NCBI GenBank assembly: GCA_016194585.1
Contig: JACQBG010000016.1
Coordinates: forward strand, 25,765-89,764
Origin: Gemmatimonadota bacterium
Lineage (GTDB): Bacteria > Gemmatimonadota > Gemmatimonadetes > Gemmatimonadales > Gemmatimonadaceae
Reading direction: 5' to 3'
Length of the DNA: 64,000 bases
Positions 16,553 to 25,668 of the stretch are shown here, one piece after another. The position numbers were made by a program, and so were the translations under genes. The stretch's first letter is position 1. Every line of letters starts with the position of its first letter. The notes beneath the pieces are model-generated. The model was not told the DNA's origin. It did no database searches and worked only from the letters and a program-made list of their open reading frames with translations.

Positions 16553-16942
16553 GTGACGCACCACGTGCTCGTGGAGGACGACGAACCCCACATCGGGCGC
16601 ATCATCCAGACCAAGCTCGAGCAGGGACCGTTCCGCGTGACGCTCGTGTACGACGGCGCCGAGGCGTTGCGGGCCCTCGAACAGTACCCCGACGTCGCGC
16701 TGGTGCTCCTCGATCTCATGATGCCGGAGAAGGACGGCCTCGAGGTGCTGGCGGCGATGCGCGCCGACCCCCGCTGGCGCGCCCTCCCCTGCATGATCCT
16801 CACCGCGGCCGGCCAGGACGAGCGGTTCGACGAGGCGATGCGGCTCGGAGCGAACGACTACCTCACCAAGCCGTTCAGCCCCAAGCGCCTCTTCGCGCGC
16901 GTGGCCGAGCTGACGGGCGCCGACGCGGCCGCCGAGGCGTGA
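16553..16942 (+). CDS. Single-domain response regulator (receiver only), 129 aa
   Basis: This is a CheY-like receiver without an output domain. The acidic pocket is EDDE near residues 8-11 and the phospho-acceptor is Asp54 (VLLDLMMPEKDG). The conserved Thr is in ILTAAGQ and the Lys in NDYLTKPFSP. The GTG start at 16553 gives the compact MTHHVLVEDDE. It probably acts through protein-protein contact. The roadblock protein just upstream is an obvious partner, but this is inference. Its stop overlaps the next GTG (GTGA). Confidence 0.92.
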   Translation: MTHHVLVEDDEPHIGRIIQTKLEQGPFRVTLVYDGAEALRALEQYPDVALVLLDLMMPEKDGLEVLAAMRADPRWRALPCMILTAAGQDERFDEAMRLGANDYLTKPFSPKRLFARVAELTGADAAAEA

Positions 16943-17976
16943 CGGGCGCCCCGTGGACCGTGGTGCTCGCCGGCGGCGTCGGTTCGCGCTTCTGGCCGCT
17001 GAGCACCCCGGCGCGCCCCAAACAGCTCCTCCCGCTGCTCTCGCCGCAGTCGATGCTGCGCGACACGATCGACCGGCTGGCGGCGGTGAGCCCGCTCGCG
17101 CAGACGCTGGTGCTCACGAACGCCTCGCTGGTCGACGCGATCCGGCGCGAGCTCCCCGATCTCCCGGGCGCGAACGTCATCGCCGAGCCGCGCCCCGCGG
17201 GAACGGCCGCCGCGCTGACGTGGGGCGCACTCGAGGTCGCGCGCCGCGCGGATCCCGGCGCGGTGATGCTCTCGGTGCATGCCGACTGGGCGATCGGCGA
17301 CGTGCCGGCCTTCCAGCGCGCGCTGCTCGCCGCGGCGGCCGCGGCGGAGCGGGAAAACGCGTTGGTGACGGTGGGGATGGTGCCCGTCCGCCCCGACCCG
17401 GGGCTCGGCTACATCGAGCCTGGCGACGTGGTGGAGGGATCGCTGCGGCGCGTGCGGCGGTTCATCGAGAAGCCGTCGCGTGACCGGGCCGCGGAGCTCG
17501 TGCGCCTCGGCTGCCTCTGGAACTCGGGGATCTTCGCCTGGCGCGCCGGCGACCTGCTCGAGGAGGTCACGGCGCATTGCCCTGAGGTCGCCCCCGCGGC
17601 CGCCGCACACGGTGCGTCGCGCGAGGAGTTCTTCGCGGCGGCGCGCGCCGTCGCGATCGACGTCGGCGTGCTCGAGCGGAGCCGGCGCGTGATGGTTTTG
17701 CCCGGCGATTTCGGGTGGAGCGACGTCGGCACGTGGACGGCGCTGCGCGACGTGCGCGTGCGCGACGCCGACGGGAACGCGCCGCACGGCGCGGTGCTCG
17801 CGCGCGAGGCGCACGGCAACGTGGTCCACGCCGAGGGCACCACCGTGGTGCTCTACGGCGTGGACGACCTCGTCGTCGTCTCGGCGAACGGCCTCACGCT
17901 CGTGACGACGCTCGAGCGGGCGACCGACCTCAAGACGCTGCTCGACACGCTGCCGAGCCAGGTGCGCGACCGGTGA
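16939..17976 (+). CDS. Mannose-1-phosphate guanylyltransferase-type nucleotidyltransferase, 345 aa
   Basis: The predicted reaction is GTP plus mannose 1-phosphate to GDP-mannose, feeding glycan or exopolysaccharide synthesis. The NTP_transferase signature is VVLAGGVGSRFWPLSTPARPKQ at residues 8-29. RRFIEKPSRD and LWNSGIFAWRAGDLLEE are typical of ManC/ManB guanylyltransferases. FGWSDVGTWTAL lies near the C-terminus. There is no fused isomerase domain, so it is the short form. GTG at 16939 overlaps the receiver stop and its own stop overlaps the next gene. Confidence 0.9.
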   Translation: MTGAPWTVVLAGGVGSRFWPLSTPARPKQLLPLLSPQSMLRDTIDRLAAVSPLAQTLVLTNASLVDAIRRELPDLPGANVIAEPRPAGTAAALTWGALEVARRADPGAVMLSVHADWAIGDVPAFQRALLAAAAAAERENALVTVGMVPVRPDPGLGYIEPGDVVEGSLRRVRRFIEKPSRDRAAELVRLGCLWNSGIFAWRAGDLLEEVTAHCPEVAPAAAAHGASREEFFAAARAVAIDVGVLERSRRVMVLPGDFGWSDVGTWTALRDVRVRDADGNAPHGAVLAREAHGNVVHAEGTTVVLYGVDDLVVVSANGLTLVTTLERATDLKTLLDTLPSQVRDR

Positions 17977-19166
17977 CGGCGCTCGTCCTCTACGACGACG
18001 ACGCGGCGCGACGGTTCGCCCCGTTCGCGCTCACCCGCCCCGCCGGCGAGCTGCGGGCCGGGGCGCTGCTCGTGCGCGAGCGATGGGCGCGCGTGACGGG
18101 CATGCCCGCCACCGCGTTCGTCGGCGCGCCACATCTCGCCGGCTTCGCCGAGTTCGACGCGCCACCAGCCGCCACCCAGACGCTCGCGGCCGGCACGATC
18201 CTCGCCAGCGCGCGCTGTGCGCCCTCGCTCGACGCGACGCCGTCGGGGGACGTGTGGCGGTGCGACGGACGGATCGCCGCGGTGCGGCTGCACGAGCCGC
18301 TCCCGCTCGACCAGCTCGCCGACGGCGCGCTCGACCTTTCGTCGCTCGCGCACGGCGCGCCGTGCGACATCGGCGGCTGGTGGATCGACGCCGTCTGGGA
18401 TCTCGTGCGCCACCTCGGGGCGATGCTCAGCGCCGACATCGCCGTGCTCGGGCCCGGCGCGGGCGCACCGCCCGCCGAGATGACGGTACTCGGCGCGCAC
18501 GAGGTGTTCGTCGAGCGCGGCGCGTACATCGAGCCGCACGTTGTCGCCGACGCGACGGAGGGGCCGATCCTCATCCGCGCCGGCGCGCGGATCGCCGCGT
18601 TCACGCGGCTCGCCGGGCCGCTGTACATCGGCGCCAACGTCAACGTGAGCGGGGGCCGCGTGAGCGCCTGCTCGATCGGCGACGGGTGCCGCGCGAACGG
18701 CGAGCTGAGCCGCACGATCTTCATCGGCCACGCCAACAAGGGGCACGACGGCTTCGTCGGCGACTCGGTGATCGGGCGCTGGGCGAACTTCGGCGCCGGC
18801 ACGATCACGAGCAACCTGAAGAACAGCTACGGCGAGGTCGCGCTCTGGACGCCCGACGGGATGCGAGGGACCGGCATGCAGTTCCTCGGAGCCTTCGTCG
18901 GCGACCACGCGAAGCTCGGCATCGGCACGCGGCTGACGACCGGCTGCGTCGTCGGCGCGGGCGCGAACGTGTTCGGCGCCCGCGTCACGCCGAAGGTCGT
19001 GCCGCCGTTCGCCTGGGGCGAGGACGAGCCGTTCGGCGCCTGGGAGGTGGAGAAATTCCTCGTCGTCGCCGAGCGCGTCATGGCGCGCCGCCACGTCGCG
19101 CTCGACGAGCCGATGCGCGCCCTGCTGCGCGTCGCCTTCGCGCGCCGTGGGGGGACGGCGCCGTGA
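17973..19166 (+). CDS. GlmU-like putative sugar nucleotidyltransferase with left-handed beta-helix, 397 aa
   Basis: The N-terminal half (about 1-190) begins VTALVLYDDDAARRFAPFALTRPAGELRAG. This resembles the reduced nucleotidyltransferase domain of the GlmU/NTP_transf_4 type. The classical GGxGxR loop is not obvious. The C-terminal half (about 195-360) is a hexapeptide left-handed beta-helix (GPILIRAGARIAAFTRLAGPLYIGANVNV and later repeats), with a GHANKGHDGFVGDSVIGRWANFGAGTITSNL segment as in GlmU-type acetyltransferases. It may be a sugar-phosphate acyltransferase and/or nucleotidyltransferase. The activity is not resolved. It is coupled to both neighbours by GTGA overlaps. Confidence 0.82.
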   Translation: MTALVLYDDDAARRFAPFALTRPAGELRAGALLVRERWARVTGMPATAFVGAPHLAGFAEFDAPPAATQTLAAGTILASARCAPSLDATPSGDVWRCDGRIAAVRLHEPLPLDQLADGALDLSSLAHGAPCDIGGWWIDAVWDLVRHLGAMLSADIAVLGPGAGAPPAEMTVLGAHEVFVERGAYIEPHVVADATEGPILIRAGARIAAFTRLAGPLYIGANVNVSGGRVSACSIGDGCRANGELSRTIFIGHANKGHDGFVGDSVIGRWANFGAGTITSNLKNSYGEVALWTPDGMRGTGMQFLGAFVGDHAKLGIGTRLTTGCVVGAGANVFGARVTPKVVPPFAWGEDEPFGAWEVEKFLVVAERVMARRHVALDEPMRALLRVAFARRGGTAP

Positions 19167-19969
19167 GGGCATGGACGCTCGGCAGCGGGAGCCGCGGCAA
19201 CGCCATTCTCCTCGAAAGCGGCGACACGCGCGTGCTCGTCGACGCCGGCTACGCCGCGCGCACGCTCGCGCGGCGGCTCGCCGAAGCGCAGGTCGCACCG
19301 GAGTCGATCAGCGCGGTGGTGCTCACGCACGAGCACATCGACCACATGCGCGGCGTGGCGGTGGCGCAATCGCGCTGGGGGTGGCAGGTGTACGGCTCGC
19401 AGGGCACGCTCGACGGCGTCACTGACCTCGACCGGTCGCGGGCGACCGCGGTGCGCCGCGGCGACGTGGTCGCGATCGGCGCCATCGACTGCACGCTGCA
19501 CCGGGTGCCGCATGACGCCGCGTCGCCGACCGCCGTGATCGCCTGCGAGCGGGCGACGGGGTTCCGCACCGCCGTCGCCCACGACCTCGGCCGCGTACCC
19601 GACGCGCTGGCGGAGGCGCTCGCCGAGGTCGACCTGCTCATGCTGGAGTCGAACCACGACGAGGAGATGCTCCGCACGGGACCGTATCCGCCGCACCTGC
19701 AGCGGCGCATCCGGAGCGAGACCGGGCACCTGAGCAATCGCGAGACGGCGGAACTGCTGACGTCGCGCGCCTCGGCGCGGTGGCGCGACGTCGTGCTGCT
19801 GCACCTCTCGGAGACGAACAACACGCCGCGCCACGCGACGGCGAGCGCCGAGCGAGCGCTGCGGAGCGCGAGGGCGCCGCGTCCGGTGACGGCGGCCCCG
19901 CAGGATGGCGTCGCGGGGCCCTTCGGCGCTGGGCGCGGCGGCCGGCTCCAGCTGTCGCTGGCGATCTGA
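19163..19969 (+). CDS. WalJ/YycJ-like metallo-beta-lactamase-fold hydrolase, 268 aa
   Basis: The protein starts VRAWTLGSGSRGNAILLES, as do MBL-fold YycJ/WalJ proteins, which are implicated as exonucleases or in coupling cell division. The di-metal motif HEHIDH (about 54-59) is intact. Further ligand-like residues appear in HRVPHDA, AVAHDLG and SNHDEEML. It ends with a basic Gly-rich tail. GTG at 19163 overlaps the preceding stop as GTGA. It is the last gene of the plus-strand operon. A strong hairpin (19984-20014) follows 14 bp after its stop. Confidence 0.87.
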   Translation: MRAWTLGSGSRGNAILLESGDTRVLVDAGYAARTLARRLAEAQVAPESISAVVLTHEHIDHMRGVAVAQSRWGWQVYGSQGTLDGVTDLDRSRATAVRRGDVVAIGAIDCTLHRVPHDAASPTAVIACERATGFRTAVAHDLGRVPDALAEALAEVDLLMLESNHDEEMLRTGPYPPHLQRRIRSETGHLSNRETAELLTSRASARWRDVVLLHLSETNNTPRHATASAERALRSARAPRPVTAAPQDGVAGPFGAGRGGRLQLSLAI

Positions 19970-19983
19970 GCACCCCGAAACGA

Positions 19984-20014
19984 CGACGCCCTCCTGCACG
20001 GCAGGGGGGCGTCG
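19984..20014. terminator. Strong hairpin between convergent genes
   Basis: A 14-bp stem (one G-U pair) with a 3-nt loop runs from CGACGCC at 19984 to GGCGTCG at 20014. It sits between the stops of the plus-strand MBL gene and the minus-strand repeat-protein gene. There is no T-run on either side, so termination efficiency is uncertain. Confidence 0.65.
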
Positions 20015-20035
20015 CGTGCTCGAGGAACGAGCGGA

Positions 20036-20407
20036 CTACGGCTTCTTCGCGTCCGCGTCCTTCTTCATGCCGCCCTTCTTCGCGGCGGCCTTCTCCATCT
20101 TGGCATCGGCCTTGGCGTCCATCTTCGCGCCGGCCTTCTCCATCTTCTCGCCCTTCTTCGTCATCTTGTCGGCCTTCGCGTCCATCTTCGCGCCGGCCTT
20201 CCCCATCTTGTCGGCCTTGGCGTCCATCTTCGCGCCGGCCTTCTCCATCTTCATGCCCTTCTCCATCTTCGCGTCGGCCTTGGCATCCATCTTCGCGCCG
20301 GCGGTCGCCTTCTTCTTGCCGCTATCGGCCTTGGCGCCCTGCGCCGAGACGGTGGCGGCGGCCATCATGGAGAGCAGTGCAGCAACGGCAAACGTCTTGC
20401 GGGTCAT
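20036..20407 (-). CDS. Secreted low-complexity Lys/Ala/Met/Asp repeat protein, 123 aa
   Basis: The protein has a signal peptide (MTRKTFAVAALLSMMAAATVSAQ, residues 1-23). The mature chain of about 100 residues consists almost only of Lys, Ala, Met, Asp, Gly and Glu. Its repeating unit is GAKMDAKADKM with variants such as AKMEKAGAK. It should be highly helical and strongly charged, with methionines spaced regularly. I know no named family. The start at 20407 has a perfect GGAGG site 6 bases upstream; an in-frame earlier ATG is less likely. Metal (copper) binding, stress protection or envelope scaffolding are possible but unproven. Confidence 0.8.
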   Translation of the reverse strand: MTRKTFAVAALLSMMAAATVSAQGAKADSGKKKATAGAKMDAKADAKMEKGMKMEKAGAKMDAKADKMGKAGAKMDAKADKMTKKGEKMEKAGAKMDAKADAKMEKAAAKKGGMKKDADAKKP

Positions 20408-20645
20408 CGATCCTCCGGAGGGTGAAGAACCTGGCGCCACACGGGCGCTCGACGGACACGGATCACCAACACGTTCGGCGCGTCACGAAATACGACTGGA
20501 ACCCATATACCTTGCCGATTTCCGGTGTGGCGCGCAATAGCCCCCCCGGGGGGCGACGCCCCCGGCAGGGGAACCGCGCGACCGCCCCGCCCGTTCGCCG
20601 CTCGCTGGTCGACGAACCCGCTCACCCAACGACATATTGCCCACG

Positions 20646-21278
20646 ATGCTCGACCTGAACCGACTCTTCGAGAACAACCGGCGCTGGGCCGCGGGCGCGA
20701 TCGCCGCCGAGCCGCAGTACTTCGGCGACCTGGCGCGCGGCCAGGAACCGCAGTTTCTGACGATCGGCTGTTCCGACAGCCGGGTACCGCTCGAACTGCT
20801 CACCGGGGCGAAACCCGGCGAGATGTTCGTGCACCGCAACGTCGCCAATCAGGTGTTCCCGGCCGACCTGAACGTGCTCTCGGTGCTGTAATACGCGATC
20901 GAGGCGCTCCACGTGAAGCACGTGCTCGTCGTGGGGCATTACGGATGCGGCGGCGTGCAGGCGGCGATGGAGGAGACGCGTCGCCTGGGGCTCGTCGACA
21001 ACTGGCTCGGCGACGTGCGCGACGTGAAACGGCGCCACCACGCCGAGCTGGAGCGGCTCACCACCCCGGCGGCCCGGAGCGACCGGCTGGTGGAGTTGAA
21101 CGTCCTGCATCAGGTGCTCAATCTGGCGCGCACCCCCGTCGTGCAGACGGCCTGGGAGCAGGGACGCCAACCGAAGCTCCATGGCGCGGTGTTCGACGTG
21201 CGCGACGGCCTGATGCGCTCCCTCGTGACCGAGGTGGACGACAACGCGAAGGCCGACGGGCTGATCCCGATGGCGTGA
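20646..21278 (+). pseudogene. can: Beta-class carbonic anhydrase gene interrupted by one in-frame TAA
   Basis: The frame from ATG 20646 to 21278 encodes a 210-residue beta-carbonic anhydrase (CO2 to bicarbonate) except that codon 82 (20889-20891) is TAA. The conserved sequence around it is LNVLSVL-stop-YAIEALHVKH, where homologues have Gln (VVQYAVDVL in E. coli Can). Zinc ligands CxD are before the stop (GCSDSR). His and Cys are after it (GHYGCGG), so the truncated 81-residue product cannot bind zinc. Everything downstream is intact and in frame. Either this is a very young pseudogene, a sequencing error, or the stop is read through. A CATATT -10-like element sits 7 bases before the ATG and there is no Shine-Dalgarno site. 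Confidence 0.88.
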
Positions 21279-21283
21279 CGACG

Positions 21284-21302
21284 CCGGGAGCGGGGCTCCC
21301 GG
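21284..21302. terminator. Short GC hairpin between convergent genes
   Basis: CCGGGAGC (21284-21291), a 3-base loop and GCTCCCGG (21295-21302) form a perfect 8-bp stem. It fills the gap between the carbonic anhydrase stop and the glycosyltransferase stop. No T-run is present. Confidence 0.55.
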
Positions 21303-21303
21303 T

Positions 21304-22467
21304 TCAGCCGGCGGCGCGACGGGCCGCGAGGGCCGACGCGTAGACGTCGACGATCTCGTCGGTGACGTGCACCCAGTCGTATCGCGCGGACCGCTGCAGG
21401 CCGGTCGCTCCGAGTTCGTCGCGAAGCGCCGCATCGCGCAGCAGCGTGATGGCCCCCTGCGCGAGCGCCCGCGGATCCTCCGGCGGCACCATCAGCGCTT
21501 CGCGTCCGTTCGCGACGACGTCGCGGAACCCCGGGATGTCGGAGCAGAGGATGGGGCGCCCGGACGCCATCGCCTCGAGCAGCGTGATGCCGAACGAGGC
21601 GCGCGTCGTGGGGCAGACATACGCCGAGGCGTTCGAGTAGTAGTCCGCCCGCTCGTCGCCGAGGGCGCCGCGGAAGACGACGCCGCTGAGGGCGCGTGCC
21701 TGCCGCTCGTAGTGGCCACGCAGCGGCCCGTCGCCCACGATGACGAGCCGCGCGTGCCGCACCGCCGCCTGCACGATGGGCCACGCCTCGAGGAGCGTCG
21801 AGAGTCCGTTGCGCGGATCGAGACGCCCGACGAAGAGCAGCGTCGGCGCGCCGTGCGCCATCTCCTCGGGCATCGGGCGTCCCGGCCGGTAGAGCGTCGT
21901 GTTGACGCCGTTGGGGACGACGCGCCAGGGCGCCTCGAAATAGCGGCTGATGGCGGCGCGCGCCGTCTCCGACACCGCGATCGTGCCGTCGAGCCGGTCG
22001 ATGCGCGATTGCAGCCGGTCACGGAACAGCTCGAGGAGGAGCGATCCGGAGAACTGGGTGTGCCACGTGCCGACGAGCGCGGCGTTGCCGCGCTCGAGGG
22101 CGAGGAGCGGGAGCGACGGCGTCAGCGGCGCGTGCACGTGGACGACGTCGTACCGCCCCTCGCGCAGCACGTGCCGGAGCCGGTCGCGCAGCCGCCACCC
22201 GACCGAGAGGCGCGCGTGCGACCCGTTCGACGGCACGGGCAGGCTGTGCCCGACGTGGATCACGCCGGGCAGTGGCACCGTGCGGCCGATGCGCGGCGTG
22301 ATGATGTCGACGTGCATGCCGCGCCGCCGGCACTCGTCGGCGAGGAAGTGCGCGTGTTCGCAGACGCCGCCGAGGTGCGGATAGTAGTACTCCGTGACCT
22401 GTGCGACGCGGAGTCCGGCGGCCGGCGGACTCCGGTGGACGGGCGGCGCCTGCAGGGTGAGCGTCAC
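21304..22467 (-). CDS. GT4-family glycosyltransferase, 387 aa
   Basis: This retaining glycosyltransferase has the GT-B fold of the GT4 (PimB/MshA-like) type. The N-terminal acceptor domain contains QVTEYYYPHLGGVCEHAHFLADE, with the GG loop near residue 30, and VVHVHAPLTP. The C-terminal nucleotide-sugar domain has LLFVGRLDPRNGLSTLLEA and the EX7E-type motif in TTRASFGITLLEAMASGRPILCSDIPGF. GTG at 22467 overlaps the deacetylase stop. The pair suggests lipid or polysaccharide glycan synthesis in which a sugar is added and later de-N-acetylated. Donor and acceptor are unknown. Confidence 0.9.
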   Translation of the reverse strand: MTLTLQAPPVHRSPPAAGLRVAQVTEYYYPHLGGVCEHAHFLADECRRRGMHVDIITPRIGRTVPLPGVIHVGHSLPVPSNGSHARLSVGWRLRDRLRHVLREGRYDVVHVHAPLTPSLPLLALERGNAALVGTWHTQFSGSLLLELFRDRLQSRIDRLDGTIAVSETARAAISRYFEAPWRVVPNGVNTTLYRPGRPMPEEMAHGAPTLLFVGRLDPRNGLSTLLEAWPIVQAAVRHARLVIVGDGPLRGHYERQARALSGVVFRGALGDERADYYSNASAYVCPTTRASFGITLLEAMASGRPILCSDIPGFRDVVANGREALMVPPEDPRALAQGAITLLRDAALRDELGATGLQRSARYDWVHVTDEIVDVYASALAARRAAG

Positions 22468-23165
22468 GCGACGTCCCCCAGGGTGACGAAGGCGAAGCCG
22501 CGGTCGCGGAGCCCGGCGATGATCTGCGGCAGCGCGGCCGCGGTCTGCGTACGGTCGCCCGCCGGGTCGTAGCCGTCGCCGTCGTGCAGCAGGAGGATCG
22601 TGCCGGCCCGCGTGCCGGTGACGGCGCGGCGCGCGATCTCGCCCGCGCCGGGGCGGTCGGAGTCCCACACGCCGAGCGTCCAGCCGACGACGCGCTGCCC
22701 GAGCGAGGCGGCGACCGGGTTGACCCACGGGCTGCGGAAGCCGTGCGGCGCGCGGAAGAAACGGGGCGAGCGCCCCGTCGCCCGCTCCACGGCGGCGGTG
22801 CCCTCGGCGAGGTCGCGGCGGACGTACGACGGCGTGCGCAGGTGGAGCTTGCGGTGCGCCCAGCCGTGATTTCCGAGCTCGTGCCCCTCGTCGGCGGCGC
22901 GCCGGGCGAGATCGGGCCAGCGGTCGACGTGCCGACCGAGGAGGAAGAACGTCGCGTGGACCCCGGCGTCGCGGAGCGCGTCGAGCACGCGCGGCGTCGT
23001 CTCGGGATTCGGCCCGTCGTCGAAGGTGAGCGCGACGGCACGTTCCGCGCCCGGGAGACGGCCGAGGGCGCGCCCGAAGAGCGGGCTGTTGCGGTACAGC
23101 GCGCCGTGCGCGACCGCGCCGGCGGCAAGCACCGTTCCGACTCCGAACAGGGTGGCGTCCGTCAT
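22464..23165 (-). CDS. NodB-type polysaccharide deacetylase, 233 aa
   Basis: This carbohydrate esterase family 4 domain has motif 1 TFDDGPN (metal Asp), motif 2 HELGNHGWAH (His ligands), motif 3 RAPHGFRSP and motif 5 ILLLHDGDG. An N-terminal hydrophobic segment (about residues 4-22) probably anchors it in the membrane with the catalytic domain outside. ATG at 23165 is chosen because the upstream in-frame extension is low in hydrophobic content and not protein-like. It forms a two-gene operon with the GT4 glycosyltransferase. Confidence 0.9.
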   Translation of the reverse strand: MTDATLFGVGTVLAAGAVAHGALYRNSPLFGRALGRLPGAERAVALTFDDGPNPETTPRVLDALRDAGVHATFFLLGRHVDRWPDLARRAADEGHELGNHGWAHRKLHLRTPSYVRRDLAEGTAAVERATGRSPRFFRAPHGFRSPWVNPVAASLGQRVVGWTLGVWDSDRPGAGEIARRAVTGTRAGTILLLHDGDGYDPAGDRTQTAAALPQIIAGLRDRGFAFVTLGDVA

Positions 23166-23363
23166 CGACCGTTCATGGAGGCACGCATCCTCGTCGAGGC
23201 ATGCATCGGGAATCGTGTGGCGGCAGGGCGTCGTACGGCTGGCGGGCTTCGCCGATGTCACGACGCCCGTTACAAACACGCCAAAATCGCGCGCGGCGGC
23301 AAGTCGTGCGCGGCCGGCGGGCGGCCGGCCGGCGCGCCGCCAGCGGAGGGGGCGGAACGGGAA

Positions 23364-23391
23364 CGGGGCCCGGACACTCGTCCGGGCCCCG
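23364..23391 (-). terminator. groEL-distal hairpin
   Basis: A perfect 12-bp GC stem (23364-23375 with 23380-23391) with an ACTC loop lies 50 bp beyond the groEL stop. There is no long T-run. The rest of the 276-bp gap to the deacetylase start shows no gene or clear promoter. Confidence 0.65.
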
Positions 23392-23441
23392 CTCCACGCG
23401 CCATCCGTGCACCGCCCGCTCGGGGCGGCGCGAGGGGGCGA

Positions 23442-25079
<1,638 letters not shown>

Positions 25080-25104
25080 CTATTCCCTCAGGAGTTCGTG
25101 GAAA

Positions 25105-25407
25105 TCAGTTGACGACCGCGAGGATGTCGCTCTCGCGGAGGATGAGCATCTGGTCGCCTTCGATCGTGACTTCGGTGCCGCTGTACTTCCCGTAGAGGAC
25201 CTTGTCGCCGGCCTTCACTTCCATCGGCACGCGCTTGCCGTCCTCGACGCGGCCCGGCCCGACGGCCATCACTTCGCCCTGCTGCGGCTTCTCCTTCGCG
25301 GTGTCGGGGATGTACAACCCGCCGCGCATCTGCTCGGTCTCTTCGAGCGGCTTCACGACCACGCGGTCGGCCAAAGGCGCGACCTTGAGAGCGTTCTTCG
25401 ATGCCAT
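25105..25407 (-). CDS. groS: Co-chaperonin GroES, 100 aa
   Basis: GroES is the 10-kDa lid of the GroEL chamber. [23 protein letters not shown] is the family N-terminus. The mobile loop is [21 protein letters not shown] and the C-terminus is [15 protein letters not shown] at 25407 has AGGAGG about 10 bases upstream. An earlier in-frame start near 25467 would overlap the CIRCE operator and is rejected. Confidence 0.98.
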   Translation of the reverse strand: MASKNALKVAPLADRVVVKPLEETEQMRGGLYIPDTAKEKPQQGEVMAVGPGRVEDGKRVPMEVKAGDKVLYGKYSGTEVTIEGDQMLILRESDILAVVN

Positions 25408-25460
25408 GTTGAGCGTTCCTCCTGCTATCGGTTCGAGAAAGGAGCGGTTGGACGTTTTCG

Positions 25461-25487
25461 TTAGCACTCAACGATGGAGAGTGCTAA
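25461..25487 (-). promoter_or_regulatory. CIRCE operator (HrcA binding site)
   Basis: The site is TTAGCACTC, nine bases, then GAGTGCTAA. This is a perfect match to the CIRCE consensus. It begins 9 bp downstream of the -10 element of the groES promoter and so covers the transcription start. HrcA repressor is expected elsewhere in the genome and would relieve repression on heat shock. Confidence 0.97.
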
Positions 25488-25496
25488 CAACACCGT

Positions 25497-25525
25497 AACA
25501 TACCCGCAGAACCCGTGCCGGGCAA
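25497..25525 (-). promoter_or_regulatory. groES-groEL promoter
   Basis: On the minus strand TTGCCC (25520-25525), 17 bases and TATGTT (25497-25502) precede the CIRCE element. Position relative to CIRCE is as expected for HrcA-controlled vegetative promoters. Confidence 0.8.
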
Positions 25526-25621
25526 GTCGTGCCAAGTTGAACAATCACAATGGATTAGGCTGGCATTATACGCCAGAATGGCACGGCTGGACCCACCACC
25601 GTGGCTGCCATAAAAGCGGAA

Positions 25622-25648
25622 CCGCCGTATGCGCAGGGCATCCGGCGG
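25622..25648 (-). terminator. Hairpin downstream of coaX
   Basis: CCGCCG (25622-25627) pairs with CGGCGG (25643-25648), and ATGC pairs with GCAT inside, with one mismatch and a 5-nt loop. On the minus strand it begins about 20 bp after the coaX stop and is followed by a T-rich stretch. It probably ends the long moxR-to-coaX train. Confidence 0.55.
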
Positions 25649-25668
25649 CGGCGTATGGATGGGCTATG

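Noticed and set aside
18083..19969. 628-codon version of the MBL-fold protein
   Set aside because: The first 360 residues are Arg-rich shadow of the upstream nucleotidyltransferase; the real start is GTG 19163 with a GTGA overlap.
20889..20891. Selenocysteine- or pyrrolysine-type recoding at the carbonic anhydrase stop
   Set aside because: The codon is TAA, not TGA or TAG, and the conserved residue is Gln, so those recoding systems do not apply.
23166..23441. Possible gene in the gap between groEL and the deacetylase
   Set aside because: Open frames there lack a ribosome binding site and protein-like composition; only the terminator hairpin is supported.
25540..25600. AT-richer stretch upstream of groES as a possible tRNA or small RNA
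   Set aside because: I could not fold a cloverleaf or see conserved T-arm bases; it is better explained as spacer upstream of the promoter.
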